A model generated the notes under the pieces. The model saw only the letters and a program-made list of their open reading frames with translations, had not been told where the DNA came from and searched no databases. 64,000 bases of DNA from a virus: positions 1 to 64,000 of the IMG/VR virus record IMGVR_UViG_3300042398_001307; one strand, written 5' to 3'. Below, one piece after another: positions 46,607-56,203 of the stretch (positions are counted from its first letter, which is position 1; each line of letters opens with the position of its first letter). The translations under genes and the position numbers were made by a program.

Positions 46607-48661
46607 CTACTTGGTTGTTGCTATGTAAATACCATCCCAGTCAGGTGGTAATTTAGTTTTTTTCATTTGTTCACACCGTTCAATCCATAACTCGTAACTA
46701 TGAGCCATTTGTCCATCAAACTCGCTCATTAACTCGTTGGACATTTTGATAGCTTGATCAAAATGTTGGGAACGATATGCTAATAACATGAAATTATGTT
46801 TTATTCTAGCCTCTTCATATGCTGGATAATCAACATTTTCTGTTAATAATGGTGTATAAATTTGTAATCCAATTGTTTTACCTTTAACTGCTATATTATC
46901 AAGTTCCAATGTAAAAATTTCATCTTTAACTAATTCATTTGTATTAGGACCAATGATTAATAACACACCATATGACTTAGTTTGGCCTTCTAGTCTGGCA
47001 GCAGTGCTTACTGAGTCACCTAATACATCATACCCAAATTTATCTTTAGATCCAATGTTCCCAATCAATGTTTCACCAGTATTAACACCAGCGCCCATTC
47101 CAACTGGTGGTCTACCATTTGCAGTAAGTTCAATATTGAAGTCTTCAATGGCTTTAATCATTTGTTGGGCAGTTTTCACAGCAGTAATTGCATGGTTTGG
47201 GTCATCTAATGGTGCACCATGCACGTGTAAACTAGCATCTCCTATGAATTTAATCAATGTGCCGTCATTTTTTAATACTGGTACACTTAATGCAGTCATA
47301 TAATCATTCATAATTTGGGTAAGACCTTCAACATCATCACCGAACGATTCACCTAGAGTGGTAAATCCACGTAAATCTGTCATTACAATTGAAAGTTCTT
47401 TACGTTCTCCACCTAGTTTAATAAGTTCTGGGTTCTTTTGAAGTTTTTCTACAATAGTAGGGTTAACATAAGAGCCAAATTGTTTCTTAATCTGCATTTT
47501 TTGCAAGAATTCACTTACAAATTTCACTCCATATGCGTGTAAAGATACTAAAATTACACCACTAACTGGTAATGTTATATCAAACAGGAACAAGTATTCA
47601 CTAAATGCGTATTTACTGCCAATGATTATTATGGTTATGAGCCCAATAACTGATGATAATCCAACATACATCCACCGTGATAGTAATAATACCACAATTC
47701 CAGCGAAAATTAATGTTAAAATCTCTAATCCATCGGCATAATCGGGGCGTTGTATTACTACATTATTCATGATAGTGCCAATTACCGCTGCTTGTACCTC
47801 ATGTGGAAATACTGCACCTTTGGATGTTGGTATTGGGTTACCGATACCGGCTGCGGTTGGCCCTACGATAACAACTGATCCTTCTAAATCATGTGGAATG
47901 TTGGACAAACTGATACTTTTTGATGTTTGACTCCAATCAATCCAAATTCGACCTAAAGTATCGGTTGCAATAGGTCCAAATTTTGGAATTCTCATCTTTT
48001 CAACACCATATTCATTTAATTTTACTTGAAATGTTGTATCTCCGGTGGTTGCTAACGCCACTGTTTCTAAACTTAGAGCTGGGAATAGCTTATCAGATAC
48101 CGAAACGATCAGTGGAATTCTTCTATTTACACCATCTATTTCAGGTAGTGTGTTTACAGTACCAGTTCCAGTTGCTGCTTCTTCAATAATTGGGATATTT
48201 GCAATTATTCCAGGATACTGAATAATACGATCTAGGTATTCTGGTCCAAGAACGGCTGAACCTGAAATTTTTGGAGTATTTTTTGAAATATCCGATGGTA
48301 TGTTTGGTAAAATAGTTGGGTAAGTTTTGATAGCATCAGCAAATACGTCATCCCCTCCTTGTCTATCCTGTTCCGGCATTAATACATTGAATACAACTAA
48401 ACCAGCACTATGTTCATATAGGTTTTGGATTATATTTGCGTACACATCTCGCTTAAATGGCCATTGCCCGTACTTATCTAATGATGCTTCATCAATATTA
48501 ATTGTATATATTGGGTTTTCAGTAGCTGGTTTTGCTGTTATTAATGTATCAAAGTAGCGTAAACGAACGCTTTCTACAAATGATGGATCTGCTACTCTAA
48601 CACTAACAATGAATATTAGTGTCAGTAGTGCTGTCCATGGACTTAATAGTATTTTTTTCAT
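46607..48661 (-). CDS. CHASE2-domain class III nucleotide cyclase
   Basis: 684 aa: N-terminal membrane helix (8-22), extracytoplasmic CHASE2 sensor (about 30-300), three helices (about 312-380) and a cytoplasmic cyclase domain (about 420-600). Metal Asp429 (MTDLRGFT) and Asp475 (FIGDAS), purine-selecting Lys541 and transition-state Arg556 are present, but the usual Asn before TAARLE is Ser552. CHASE2 cyclases often neighbour FecR proteins, as here. Would make cAMP in response to an outside signal; activity may be altered by the Asn change. Confidence 0.9.
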   Translation of the reverse strand: MKKILLSPWTALLTLIFIVSVRVADPSFVESVRLRYFDTLITAKPATENPIYTINIDEASLDKYGQWPFKRDVYANIIQNLYEHSAGLVVFNVLMPEQDRQGGDDVFADAIKTYPTILPNIPSDISKNTPKISGSAVLGPEYLDRIIQYPGIIANIPIIEEAATGTGTVNTLPEIDGVNRRIPLIVSVSDKLFPALSLETVALATTGDTTFQVKLNEYGVEKMRIPKFGPIATDTLGRIWIDWSQTSKSISLSNIPHDLEGSVVIVGPTAAGIGNPIPTSKGAVFPHEVQAAVIGTIMNNVVIQRPDYADGLEILTLIFAGIVVLLLSRWMYVGLSSVIGLITIIIIGSKYAFSEYLFLFDITLPVSGVILVSLHAYGVKFVSEFLQKMQIKKQFGSYVNPTIVEKLQKNPELIKLGGERKELSIVMTDLRGFTTLGESFGDDVEGLTQIMNDYMTALSVPVLKNDGTLIKFIGDASLHVHGAPLDDPNHAITAVKTAQQMIKAIEDFNIELTANGRPPVGMGAGVNTGETLIGNIGSKDKFGYDVLGDSVSTAARLEGQTKSYGVLLIIGPNTNELVKDEIFTLELDNIAVKGKTIGLQIYTPLLTENVDYPAYEEARIKHNFMLLAYRSQHFDQAIKMSNELMSEFDGQMAHSYELWIERCEQMKKTKLPPDWDGIYIATTK

Positions 48662-48861
48662 TCTTTTAAGTTATTGAATTCTTTTGTAATATTTTGTATG
48701 TGATGAACCATTCGGTTATCTTCATCAAATACCTTAATACTACAACAATCTTCTGCTGTACTAGCAAAATTGGTTGCTTCATCTAAAGTTTCAAATTTAT
48801 GATCAGTAAATTTTAAAACCCCTTCAACCCATTTGTGTAATCTAACTCTACAATCAGCCAT
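48658..48861 (-). CDS. Small hypothetical protein
   Basis: 67 aa (MADCRVRLHKWVEGVLKFTD), ATGA overlap with the cyclase start. Pattern 'FETLDEATNFASTAED' resembles small phage proteins with an alpha-beta fold. Not recognised. Confidence 0.5.
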   Translation of the reverse strand: MADCRVRLHKWVEGVLKFTDHKFETLDEATNFASTAEDCCSIKVFDEDNRMVHHIQNITKEFNNLKE

Positions 48862-48873
48862 TATAATTCTCCA

Positions 48874-50202
48874 TTAGTGGAATAAAAGAAAAACACCATC
48901 CACATCGTGTCTATTAGCACCAGAATCACCATCACCCGGTCTAACGATTACATTCCATTTTGGGATATCCCCTTTTGGAATAGTTACCAATTGATCATAT
49001 GTCACAACTGAATCTTTCGGAACTCCATAATTTAACACTAAATCACGAATAAATGATTGTAAGGTTGCATCAGAATGCCATGATAATTGTTTAACCGTTT
49101 TTTTCGGATTTTTAGGGTCTGGAAACGTATGATAACTTGTATATTTATCGAACATTGTGACTGGAACAACAATCGAACGTTTCAATTTACCAAACATTTT
49201 TTCAAATTCTTTAATTTTTTTGTTTTCTTCGGGTTTTGCACCTTCTGACCAGTTCGTGATGAAATTTTTAGGTTTAGATGATAACATTACTCCGGCTATT
49301 TTTGTATAGCAATAGAAATTCACGTTTGGAAATTTATTAGCAATATCAAATGCAAGGTTAAGGTATTGGTCACTGAAGAAATCACCAGCATCATGCCAAC
49401 GCACACTAACTTGATAATCTTTTTTACCCCATTTATCCAATTCTTTTTGAATTTCTGCACTTAATTTGGCAACAAACCCGCCTGGATCATTAATTAAGAA
49501 ATTTAATGTTTTGCTTGATTTCTCCCAATTGGGATTATACATTACATAATTGCCCTTTTTAGCATAACATATCGCTTGGCATCCACCAGCTCCTGGGCAA
49601 GTATCAACAAAAATAAATTGATCATTCTGTTCATTTACTGCAACGCCTTTAAGTGCTGGTAACCCAACATTGAAATATATTTCACCACCCTCGCCAGCAG
49701 TGTGTTCCATTTTTTCATTCTGTTTTAGTAAATTTTTTGGACGAGTTTTGATAATATTCTTTACACTATTTACATCAATTTCAGTTGACCCTTGCATAAA
49801 TTTTATACTACTACCATGAACAAATGGTTGAGTATAATAATCCTTTTTTCGCTCCTTTTTATTACGTGGAGCTGGAATATCAGTCCATTGTTGTTTAATG
49901 TTCTGATAATCTTGTTGTTTTTTATCTGATTTATCTTTAGATCTTCTGTGAACTTGATCCGCTTTAACTCTAGTTAAATATTGTTTAAAATCATCATCTG
50001 AAACATTTTTAAATGCTGGATCATTAACAAATGGTTCATAATTTGGGTTGTTTTCTTGTTCTTCATCCAACTCGGATTCAGGATTAGCTAGATCTTCACC
50101 TGTTTCACTAGCCAGCCATGATGAAAGAGGCATATAGGTCATGTTGTTTTTAACTAGATAACCAGATCCTGCATTTTCATATAAAAATTCTTGTAATCTC
50201 AT
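48874..50202 (-). CDS. Gp88-like phage protein
   Basis: 442 aa. The core 'CPGAGGCQAICYAKKGNYVM' with closely spaced Cys, followed by 'RWHDAGDFFSDQYLNLAFDI' and 'FYCYTKIAG', matches the Gp88 family (first seen in mycobacteriophages; function unknown). The three Cys recall a metal or Fe-S cluster site. The N-terminal 130 residues are an acidic and basic extension. CATAAATAC box upstream. Confidence 0.7.
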   Translation of the reverse strand: MRLQEFLYENAGSGYLVKNNMTYMPLSSWLASETGEDLANPESELDEEQENNPNYEPFVNDPAFKNVSDDDFKQYLTRVKADQVHRRSKDKSDKKQQDYQNIKQQWTDIPAPRNKKERKKDYYTQPFVHGSSIKFMQGSTEIDVNSVKNIIKTRPKNLLKQNEKMEHTAGEGGEIYFNVGLPALKGVAVNEQNDQFIFVDTCPGAGGCQAICYAKKGNYVMYNPNWEKSSKTLNFLINDPGGFVAKLSAEIQKELDKWGKKDYQVSVRWHDAGDFFSDQYLNLAFDIANKFPNVNFYCYTKIAGVMLSSKPKNFITNWSEGAKPEENKKIKEFEKMFGKLKRSIVVPVTMFDKYTSYHTFPDPKNPKKTVKQLSWHSDATLQSFIRDLVLNYGVPKDSVVTYDQLVTIPKGDIPKWNVIVRPGDGDSGANRHDVDGVFLLFH

Positions 50203-50235
50203 TATTATTCCTTGAAATGTGGTTTGATATTGTAT

Positions 50236-51108
50236 TTATGATAATTTACTTTCGATAAATGATACAATAGCACCGGCTACATCTGTATTGCAGTATTTTT
50301 CGAACCCACTAAACCCTGGGTTGGAGTTTGCTTCACATACATGAAACCCCTTGCTATCAAACAACAAATCAATACCGGCGATATCTAATTTTAATACATT
50401 TGCGGCATTTAATGCTATTTCAGCAATCTCTGGTGTTACCGGATACGCTTCACCAGTCCCACCATTTGTTATATTTGCTCGAAAATCACCTGATGGTGCA
50501 GTTCTTTTCATTGCACCTAACACTTTACCGCCTACTATTAACACTCGCAGGTCTTCGCCTGGTCTATCACCTAAATATTGTTGTACTATTAATGTTTTTT
50601 CATTATGAAGTGCATCCGTAAATTCAATAATATTGTTGTATTCTTTTGCTGATTGACATAAGTATACACCAACCCCAAAACTACCAACTACGACCTTGAT
50701 AATGCATGGAAATCCAATATTTTCAGCCACTAATTTATTTTTTGCTGGATATTTTGCTATCATGGTGGTTGGTACTGCAATGCCAGCTCTACTTAGAATT
50801 TCAGATGATTGAAATTTATCCTGTACTATATCTATACTTTTACTAGAATTGTAACATGGGACCCCGGCGAGTTCAAAATATCGTACAATTGCCAATTCAT
50901 CACGTTTGATACCTGCACCTAATCTGACTAATACTACTTTTGGTAATTCAATTCGTTTACCATCATAATAAATCCCATTATTAATTACTACATCAAAGTT
51001 TTTAAAGTAACAAACTCTGATAGTTATATTTCTTTCTGCGAAAACACTTATTAATTTTTTTGTTTCGAAATCATTTATTTTTTGTTTAGTTAAAATTATA
51101 ACTGACAT
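50236..51108 (-). CDS. RimK-like ATP-grasp ligase
   Basis: 290 aa. ATP-grasp features 'KFQSSEILSRAGIAVPTT', 'IGFPCIIKVVVGSFGVGVY', 'EDLRVLIVGGKVLGAMKR', 'GIDLLFDSKGFHVCEANSNPG' (metal-binding E..N) match the RimK alpha-L-glutamate ligase family, which adds Glu or other amino acids to a peptide C-terminus such as ribosomal protein S6. Possible phage modification of a host protein or of the Gp88 neighbour. Confidence 0.8.
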   Translation of the reverse strand: MSVIILTKQKINDFETKKLISVFAERNITIRVCYFKNFDVVINNGIYYDGKRIELPKVVLVRLGAGIKRDELAIVRYFELAGVPCYNSSKSIDIVQDKFQSSEILSRAGIAVPTTMIAKYPAKNKLVAENIGFPCIIKVVVGSFGVGVYLCQSAKEYNNIIEFTDALHNEKTLIVQQYLGDRPGEDLRVLIVGGKVLGAMKRTAPSGDFRANITNGGTGEAYPVTPEIAEIALNAANVLKLDIAGIDLLFDSKGFHVCEANSNPGFSGFEKYCNTDVAGAIVSFIESKLS

Positions 51109-51135
51109 AAATTCCCTTTTATGGTATTTATCGAT

Positions 51136-52254
51136 TTATTGTTGCTGGACGCTTATTTTTGGGCATCCACCAGCGGTGGTGCAGTTAAAGTTGATAGAAT
51201 AAAATTGTTGAGTAGAGCCAGATTGAGTGAGACTTAAATCTACTGGATTTCCGGATAATCCGATATTAGCCATGTGATTACCAGACCCTTGTTGTGTAAT
51301 ATCAACATGTTTATCACCGTCTGATAGCGATGTTTCTACATAATGATTACCAGAACCTGATTGATTTATCAATAGAGAGCTACTATTGCCAATGATATTA
51401 GCTGAAATTAAGTTGTTACCACCAGTACTGTTTTGTTTAAAATCAACAGAATTGTTATTTCCAATAATATTTAATGATGTGTAATTTGTAGTAGTATTTA
51501 TAGATGATGATTGATCGATATTGATAGTATTTCCAGATCCATTTCCTGTATAATTTGCATAATTATTCAGTGTGCCTGATTGATTTACGGTAATAGTATT
51601 CGCAGTACCAATTTGGTTAATATAAACTTGACTATCTGCCGTGGATCTGTTAATAAATTCCTGTAAATTCGCTAAATTAACTGGATTTGCTGAAAAACTA
51701 CTGGAAGAACCGCCACAACACAATACCGGTGCAAAAAAACTTACAGATGTTGCAAAATTTGATACTGGAACTACTGTTATACCACTTCCAATATTCCAAT
51801 CAAGCTGAATTACTGCCCCTCCTCCATTTTCGTACCACCAAACATCTATATTGTATACTTGACCTGCTGTTAATGTAATAGAACCAGAACTATTAAAATT
51901 AGCGGGTCCTTGTTCAACCCAATTATTGATTACTATAGTGTCATTGATTGTCATATAAAATCCATCATCACTTCTATCATAGAAAGTGACTGATTTTGAT
52001 CCAGAACCAGCAGTGCCCGGCCATAAGATACTACCGGTAAAGTGTATTATCACCCCATCAACATTCCCACTACTCATAATAACACCACCGCCCCAGTCAT
52101 AATTTAATGTATCAGTTCTCCCAGAGGTCAACATTGTTCTATTTGTTGATCTTGAAGGTGTAGCACCACCGGCTGAATATACGACATAATCTAAACCTGC
52201 AAAACCAGCTGAATATACATTAAATGACAGGAGAAAAAGCATGATATATTTCAT
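51136..52254 (-). CDS. Secreted PA14-like + curlin-repeat protein
   Basis: 372 aa. Signal peptide (MKYIMLFLLSFNVYSA), a PA14-like lectin/adhesion beta-domain (about 25-170; 'SVTFYDRSDDGFYMTINDTI', 'YNIDVWWYENGGGAVIQLDW'), then curlin-type repeats (residues about 200-350) with repeated I-x-Q-x-G-x-x-N units such as 'VYINQIGTANTITVNQSG'. Looks like a curli subunit fused to an adhesin. Overlaps the FecR gene by 4 bp. Confidence 0.75.
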   Translation of the reverse strand: MKYIMLFLLSFNVYSAGFAGLDYVVYSAGGATPSRSTNRTMLTSGRTDTLNYDWGGGVIMSSGNVDGVIIHFTGSILWPGTAGSGSKSVTFYDRSDDGFYMTINDTIVINNWVEQGPANFNSSGSITLTAGQVYNIDVWWYENGGGAVIQLDWNIGSGITVVPVSNFATSVSFFAPVLCCGGSSSSFSANPVNLANLQEFINRSTADSQVYINQIGTANTITVNQSGTLNNYANYTGNGSGNTINIDQSSSINTTTNYTSLNIIGNNNSVDFKQNSTGGNNLISANIIGNSSSLLINQSGSGNHYVETSLSDGDKHVDITQQGSGNHMANIGLSGNPVDLSLTQSGSTQQFYSINFNCTTAGGCPKISVQQQ

Positions 52255-53336
52255 TTTTTAAACACTCCTGGGTTTTGTTTGATAGTAACTATGTTACCAC
52301 CTGGGCTGCCATCGCCAAGAATTGTGGTAGCTGGCTCGAAATTTTGGATAATGGTTACTGTTGTATTTGAGCTATAACCCAATGTTTTAACTTCTGCATA
52401 ATCCTCTGTTCCTAAGACACGAAACGCTATACCTTTGCCTTTACTTTGAAGAATAGATGACTCTGGATGCTCCCAAATGACACAAATATTAGTAGTTGGA
52501 TTACAGCCATTTGCATTTGCATTTTTAATCATGTCCAAAATTCTAGCTTCAGCTTCTTCTGTACTTTTGGTTGCTTGATTAACGATTCTTCGAGTCATTT
52601 CTTCTTCCATTGCTTGTTGCTCTTTATCTTTTGGTGATTTTCCAGCTTCTTTGATGGCTTTTTGTACTTCAATTGGTTTTACTAGAATTAAATTGTTATT
52701 AATTTTTGACTCGATTGTGCTAACAGCAGTGGGGAGTGTTGGACTGGTAGTAGAACTTTGTACATAGGTTGCTTCGAATGCTTTGTCTAAAGATACTGTG
52801 CCAGCCAATGTTGAAACTTCAATTTTTCCTACTTTACATGTATTTTCTTGTAACTCATACTGTTTAACATCTTTTTCATCTTTGCAGCTCGGTACCAACA
52901 TAATTAAAGATTGACCAGCTTCATCAACAGTCATTGCAAAATCCGTTCCTCTAACTGCAATCGTGGCAGTTGGTGTTTGAATACCTACTTGCTGTGGATT
53001 ATTTTTAGCAATTTGACCAGATGCATACCGAACAGTACCCATTCCAATCTTCAATGCCAATTTACCAGCGTCTGATTGTTTTGGATCAAATACAAAATCA
53101 TCAATAAGTAATCTACTATTTTCATTCACTTTAACTTTTGTGTCATCTTTGAATGTTATATTTGCAACACAACCACCGGTGGTATAAGTATCCATACTTT
53201 CAACACTCACACCTTTATCACCCGGAAGTTTTTGTTTATTTCGTTCTATTTGGCAATTAGTTCCCTTTGTATCCGCGACTGCCCCAATATCAGCAAATAC
53301 GTTACCGGACATTAGAAGTAGAGCTGCCCACCACAT
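52251..53336 (-). CDS. Secreted FecR-domain protein
   Basis: 361 aa. Signal peptide (MWWAALLLMSGNVFA), then FecR domain with 'VSVESMDTYTTGGCVANITF', 'TKVKVNENSRLLID', and 'GIQTPTATIAVRGTDFAMTV', the family signature. Not an anti-sigma factor (no cytoplasmic helix). Such periplasmic FecR proteins often pair with CHASE2 cyclases. Between the two curlin-repeat genes. Confidence 0.85.
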   Translation of the reverse strand: MWWAALLLMSGNVFADIGAVADTKGTNCQIERNKQKLPGDKGVSVESMDTYTTGGCVANITFKDDTKVKVNENSRLLIDDFVFDPKQSDAGKLALKIGMGTVRYASGQIAKNNPQQVGIQTPTATIAVRGTDFAMTVDEAGQSLIMLVPSCKDEKDVKQYELQENTCKVGKIEVSTLAGTVSLDKAFEATYVQSSTTSPTLPTAVSTIESKINNNLILVKPIEVQKAIKEAGKSPKDKEQQAMEEEMTRRIVNQATKSTEEAEARILDMIKNANANGCNPTTNICVIWEHPESSILQSKGKGIAFRVLGTEDYAEVKTLGYSSNTTVTIIQNFEPATTILGDGSPGGNIVTIKQNPGVFKK

Positions 53337-53337
53337 G

Positions 53338-54135
53338 TTATCTAGCTATTGCAGATTGTGGGCTTACTAATGAACTTGAACTTGTTCTAACCGTGATTGT
53401 ATTAAACCCCCCTTGTGTATCAATATTGATACTAGTATTGTTTGCACCTTGTTGTTGTGTAGTAATTGCATTACTATTGCCGGTAATAGTTTCGATTAAT
53501 GAATGTATACCAACATCAGTTTGTTCAGCATTGATAATATTACTACCTCCTGAAATATTGAAATTAGTTGTATCATGTGATCCAGCTGATGATCCTGTAC
53601 CAGAATTTCCTGTTAAATTCTGTGTAATTTGGTTACTATTACCAGATATAGTCAGGGTGCTTGTGATATATTTACCGATTATATTTTGAATAGATAAATT
53701 ATTATCACCTGTTATTGATTCGTTAATTATATTGTATTGATTACTAGTATTATTTTGGTCACCGATAACTAACTGAGTTTGATTAGATGACCCAATTATG
53801 GTACTGGTATACGTGTTATCATTACCACGTATGTTATACTGTGCCCAATCATTACTTCCATGTTGAGAAATGTTAAAAATATTATTACTACCATTAATTA
53901 CCGCATAATTTGAAGAACTTGCTATATCTGGTGTGATTGTAGTAATACCACCACTATCAACTGAAGTTATACCTGCAGGACCACTAATATTGTTAGTTCC
54001 ACCAACTTGTTCAATAGTAATAGTATTAGATGTACCTAATTGTTGTATATATACATTATTTGGACCAGTTGAAAGGTCTGTTGCTAACGATATGTGTGAA
54101 AATAATAATGATGAAATTATTAATGCTCTTTTCAT
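53338..54135 (-). CDS. Curlin-like amyloid subunit
   Basis: 265 aa. Signal peptide (MKRALIISSLLFSHISLA), then at least eight Ser/Gln/Asn-rich repeats of the type 'VYIQQLGTSNTITIEQ', 'IFNISQHGSNDWAQYNI', 'INAEQTDVG'. This is the strand-loop-strand pattern of CsgA/CsgB. Longer than E. coli CsgA (151 aa). Ends one base before the FecR start. A secreted amyloid fibre subunit or nucleator. Confidence 0.8.
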   Translation of the reverse strand: MKRALIISSLLFSHISLATDLSTGPNNVYIQQLGTSNTITIEQVGGTNNISGPAGITSVDSGGITTITPDIASSSNYAVINGSNNIFNISQHGSNDWAQYNIRGNDNTYTSTIIGSSNQTQLVIGDQNNTSNQYNIINESITGDNNLSIQNIIGKYITSTLTISGNSNQITQNLTGNSGTGSSAGSHDTTNFNISGGSNIINAEQTDVGIHSLIETITGNSNAITTQQQGANNTSINIDTQGGFNTITVRTSSSSLVSPQSAIAR

Positions 54136-54171
54136 AGTTATAAATGATTAAATTTCTCTAATCATGCTCCT

Positions 54172-54978
54172 TTATTCTTTATAAGACCATAAACCCTTAC
54201 GGACTCCTTCTTTTATTGTTTCAATTACTGCTGCTTGGATAGCTTTATTGGTTGCTCTGTTAATGCTTTCATTAATACTACCACCGATTTCGGCTTCAAC
54301 GGCCATTGTGCCAGCATCTAAAAATTTTAATAGCCCAACTCTATCTAAATAGCTTAATACAGTTTTGGTAATAGTTACACTAGTAAGCACTTCACCAGAA
54401 CTTACTGATACTGTACGCAAACTAATTGTTACGGTATCACTTTGGTATTGTGTATCTGCTCCTATACCAAAGAATCTTACCCCAGCCCCGCCTGTGACTG
54501 TGTTGGAATCATAACCAACAATCGACCCTTCTACTATAATACCTGCAAATGTCATCGCTGGTAAAGGCTGTGCATCTTTACCTTGAAATTGCTCTCTCAT
54601 TTGACGAATCATTTGTCTTTCTTTAACAAGATTCTCCAATCCAACTCTTTCTACCACCTTAAACCATTGTGCATCACCTGCATCTTGTAATGCTTTTATT
54701 AAATAACCCTCGCCGCCTTGTGTAACAGCTGAACTCAAACTAGCGATACCGGTGACTGATTTACGTTGTCCAGTTTTATCTTGGAATCCGTATACTGCCA
54801 CATGAACTGGTCCATTCGCCGGTGGTTTTAATTTGTTTTCTGGTTTTATCAAAAACGTACTAATACTTTCATTGACTGGATCATCAAATTGTTCACCAGT
54901 GATTAGTTTATTCAATGCACTACTAGTGGCACACCCTTGTAAAATTAAAAATAATGGTATTAAAAGTAACTTTTTCAT
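54172..54978 (-). CDS. csgG: Curli secretion channel CsgG
   Basis: 268 aa, family length. Lipoprotein signal 'LILQGCATS' (Cys16), then 'VHVAVYGFQDKTGQRKSV', 'WFKVVERVGLENLVKERQMI', 'FAGIIVEGSIVGYDSN' and 'GVRFFGIGADTQYQSDTVTI', the CsgG pattern including the constriction and beta-barrel strands. Forms the nonameric outer-membrane pore for curli subunits. Confidence 0.93.
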   Translation of the reverse strand: MKKLLLIPLFLILQGCATSSALNKLITGEQFDDPVNESISTFLIKPENKLKPPANGPVHVAVYGFQDKTGQRKSVTGIASLSSAVTQGGEGYLIKALQDAGDAQWFKVVERVGLENLVKERQMIRQMREQFQGKDAQPLPAMTFAGIIVEGSIVGYDSNTVTGGAGVRFFGIGADTQYQSDTVTISLRTVSVSSGEVLTSVTITKTVLSYLDRVGLLKFLDAGTMAVEAEIGGSINESINRATNKAIQAAVIETIKEGVRKGLWSYKE

Positions 54979-55457
54979 TAGAAATAAAACGTCCCTGCTG
55001 GTACTTGCATAGTGGTGGACTGGCCTGAAGCAGTATTTTGAATATTAATTTGAATCATACTTGCATTATTTGGGCCACTGATCATTTGCCAACTTATTGA
55101 ATTACCACCTAAATCTGGGATAGATCCACATATCCCACTACCCACTGTACAATTAGCACCATCACTGAACATGCTGTTTGTTAGTTGTTGTGCCAATTGG
55201 GAATATATTCTGGATTGTAAATTAGCTAAAAACTGCGCTTGTGGCGTATTTGCAGCAGCTGATATCGCTTGTTGTTTAATTGCTTCAGCAGCTGCCTGAT
55301 TTTGTGTGGTAGCTTGTGTCTCTAATTGCTGTAATGTTAAGACATGTGAACTATACCCAGTGCCACTAAATGCTGGACTATTGAATTGAAATTGAATTTC
55401 TGCAGCAAATATATTACTTGCTATGAACAATAATAAAATACCTACTATATTAGTCAT
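54978..55457 (-). CDS. csgF: Curli assembly factor CsgF
   Basis: 159 aa. Signal peptide (about 1-18), then mature N-terminus 'EIQFQFNSPAFSGTGYSS', the segment that inserts into the CsgG pore, and a C-terminal region 'SMIQINIQNTASGQSTTMQV'. Start shares a base with the CsgG stop side of the operon, so csgF-csgG are coupled. CsgE is not in the window. Confidence 0.88.
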   Translation of the reverse strand: MTNIVGILLLFIASNIFAAEIQFQFNSPAFSGTGYSSHVLTLQQLETQATTQNQAAAEAIKQQAISAAANTPQAQFLANLQSRIYSQLAQQLTNSMFSDGANCTVGSGICGSIPDLGGNSISWQMISGPNNASMIQINIQNTASGQSTTMQVPAGTFYF

Positions 55458-55528
55458 AATTTAATCCTATATGATATATTTACAGGTATAAAACTTAATA
55501 TAATACTAGCAGTTAATTTAATCTAAAA

Positions 55529-56203
55529 TTAATGTTCTTTAAACAAGCAGTCAGTAATGTAGGATAGTGCTTGATATTCCGTTAATCCTAATGACATTAG
55601 GACACGCGGGTTATGCGGATTTTGTTTTTGTTGTTGACAGTAAAACACATGACTTTCGTTTGATTCATCTTGGGTGTAATTGAAAGAATCCAACGATGAG
55701 AGATAATATTTCAATGTGTATTCAATAACGGTATAAATTTGATCAATTTCCGAGTCTTCTTGGATATTACCGGCTGCGATGATTGCATCTGAGAAAATTG
55801 GTTTAGCCCATGCTGGTAAATCTCGTTTTTTATTCCAATCTAACGTAGCAGAATAATGTTCAAACCAATTCAGCATTGGGTGTAGTCTATCCACAGGGCT
55901 GAAATCATGAAAACATCCGGTAATTTTATTTTTACCAGCAAAGATATCGAATCCAAATATTGGAGAATTATTGTGGTTGTGTGGAAATATGCAGCAATGC
56001 ATCATCCAGATCCCTTTGGTGTCTCTAGCATCGATAACGTTGATGCCTGCTTTTTTATATAATGGTGACACCCAGGTTGTATTAGACCAACCTGGATATG
56101 AAAAAGGTAATGAAACTGGGTCAATGACTTGTTCACCAGTTTCATTAAGATGTGATTCAAAAAGGTTTTGAACTTTGTTAAGAGTGTTAGCTAATTTGCT
56201 CAT
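55529..56203 (-). CDS. Ferredoxin-dependent bilin reductase (PcyA/PebS/PcyX family)
   Basis: 224 aa from ATG 56203 (ATG 56212 also possible). 'IFGFDIFAGKNKITGCFHDFSP' is the family core, followed by 'PAWAKPIFSDAIIAAG'. Reduces biliverdin to a phytobilin using ferredoxin. Overlaps the heme oxygenase gene that would make its substrate. Which bilin is made cannot be told. Confidence 0.85.
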   Translation of the reverse strand: MSKLANTLNKVQNLFESHLNETGEQVIDPVSLPFSYPGWSNTTWVSPLYKKAGINVIDARDTKGIWMMHCCIFPHNHNNSPIFGFDIFAGKNKITGCFHDFSPVDRLHPMLNWFEHYSATLDWNKKRDLPAWAKPIFSDAIIAAGNIQEDSEIDQIYTVIEYTLKYYLSSLDSFNYTQDESNESHVFYCQQQKQNPHNPRVLMSLGLTEYQALSYITDCLFKEH

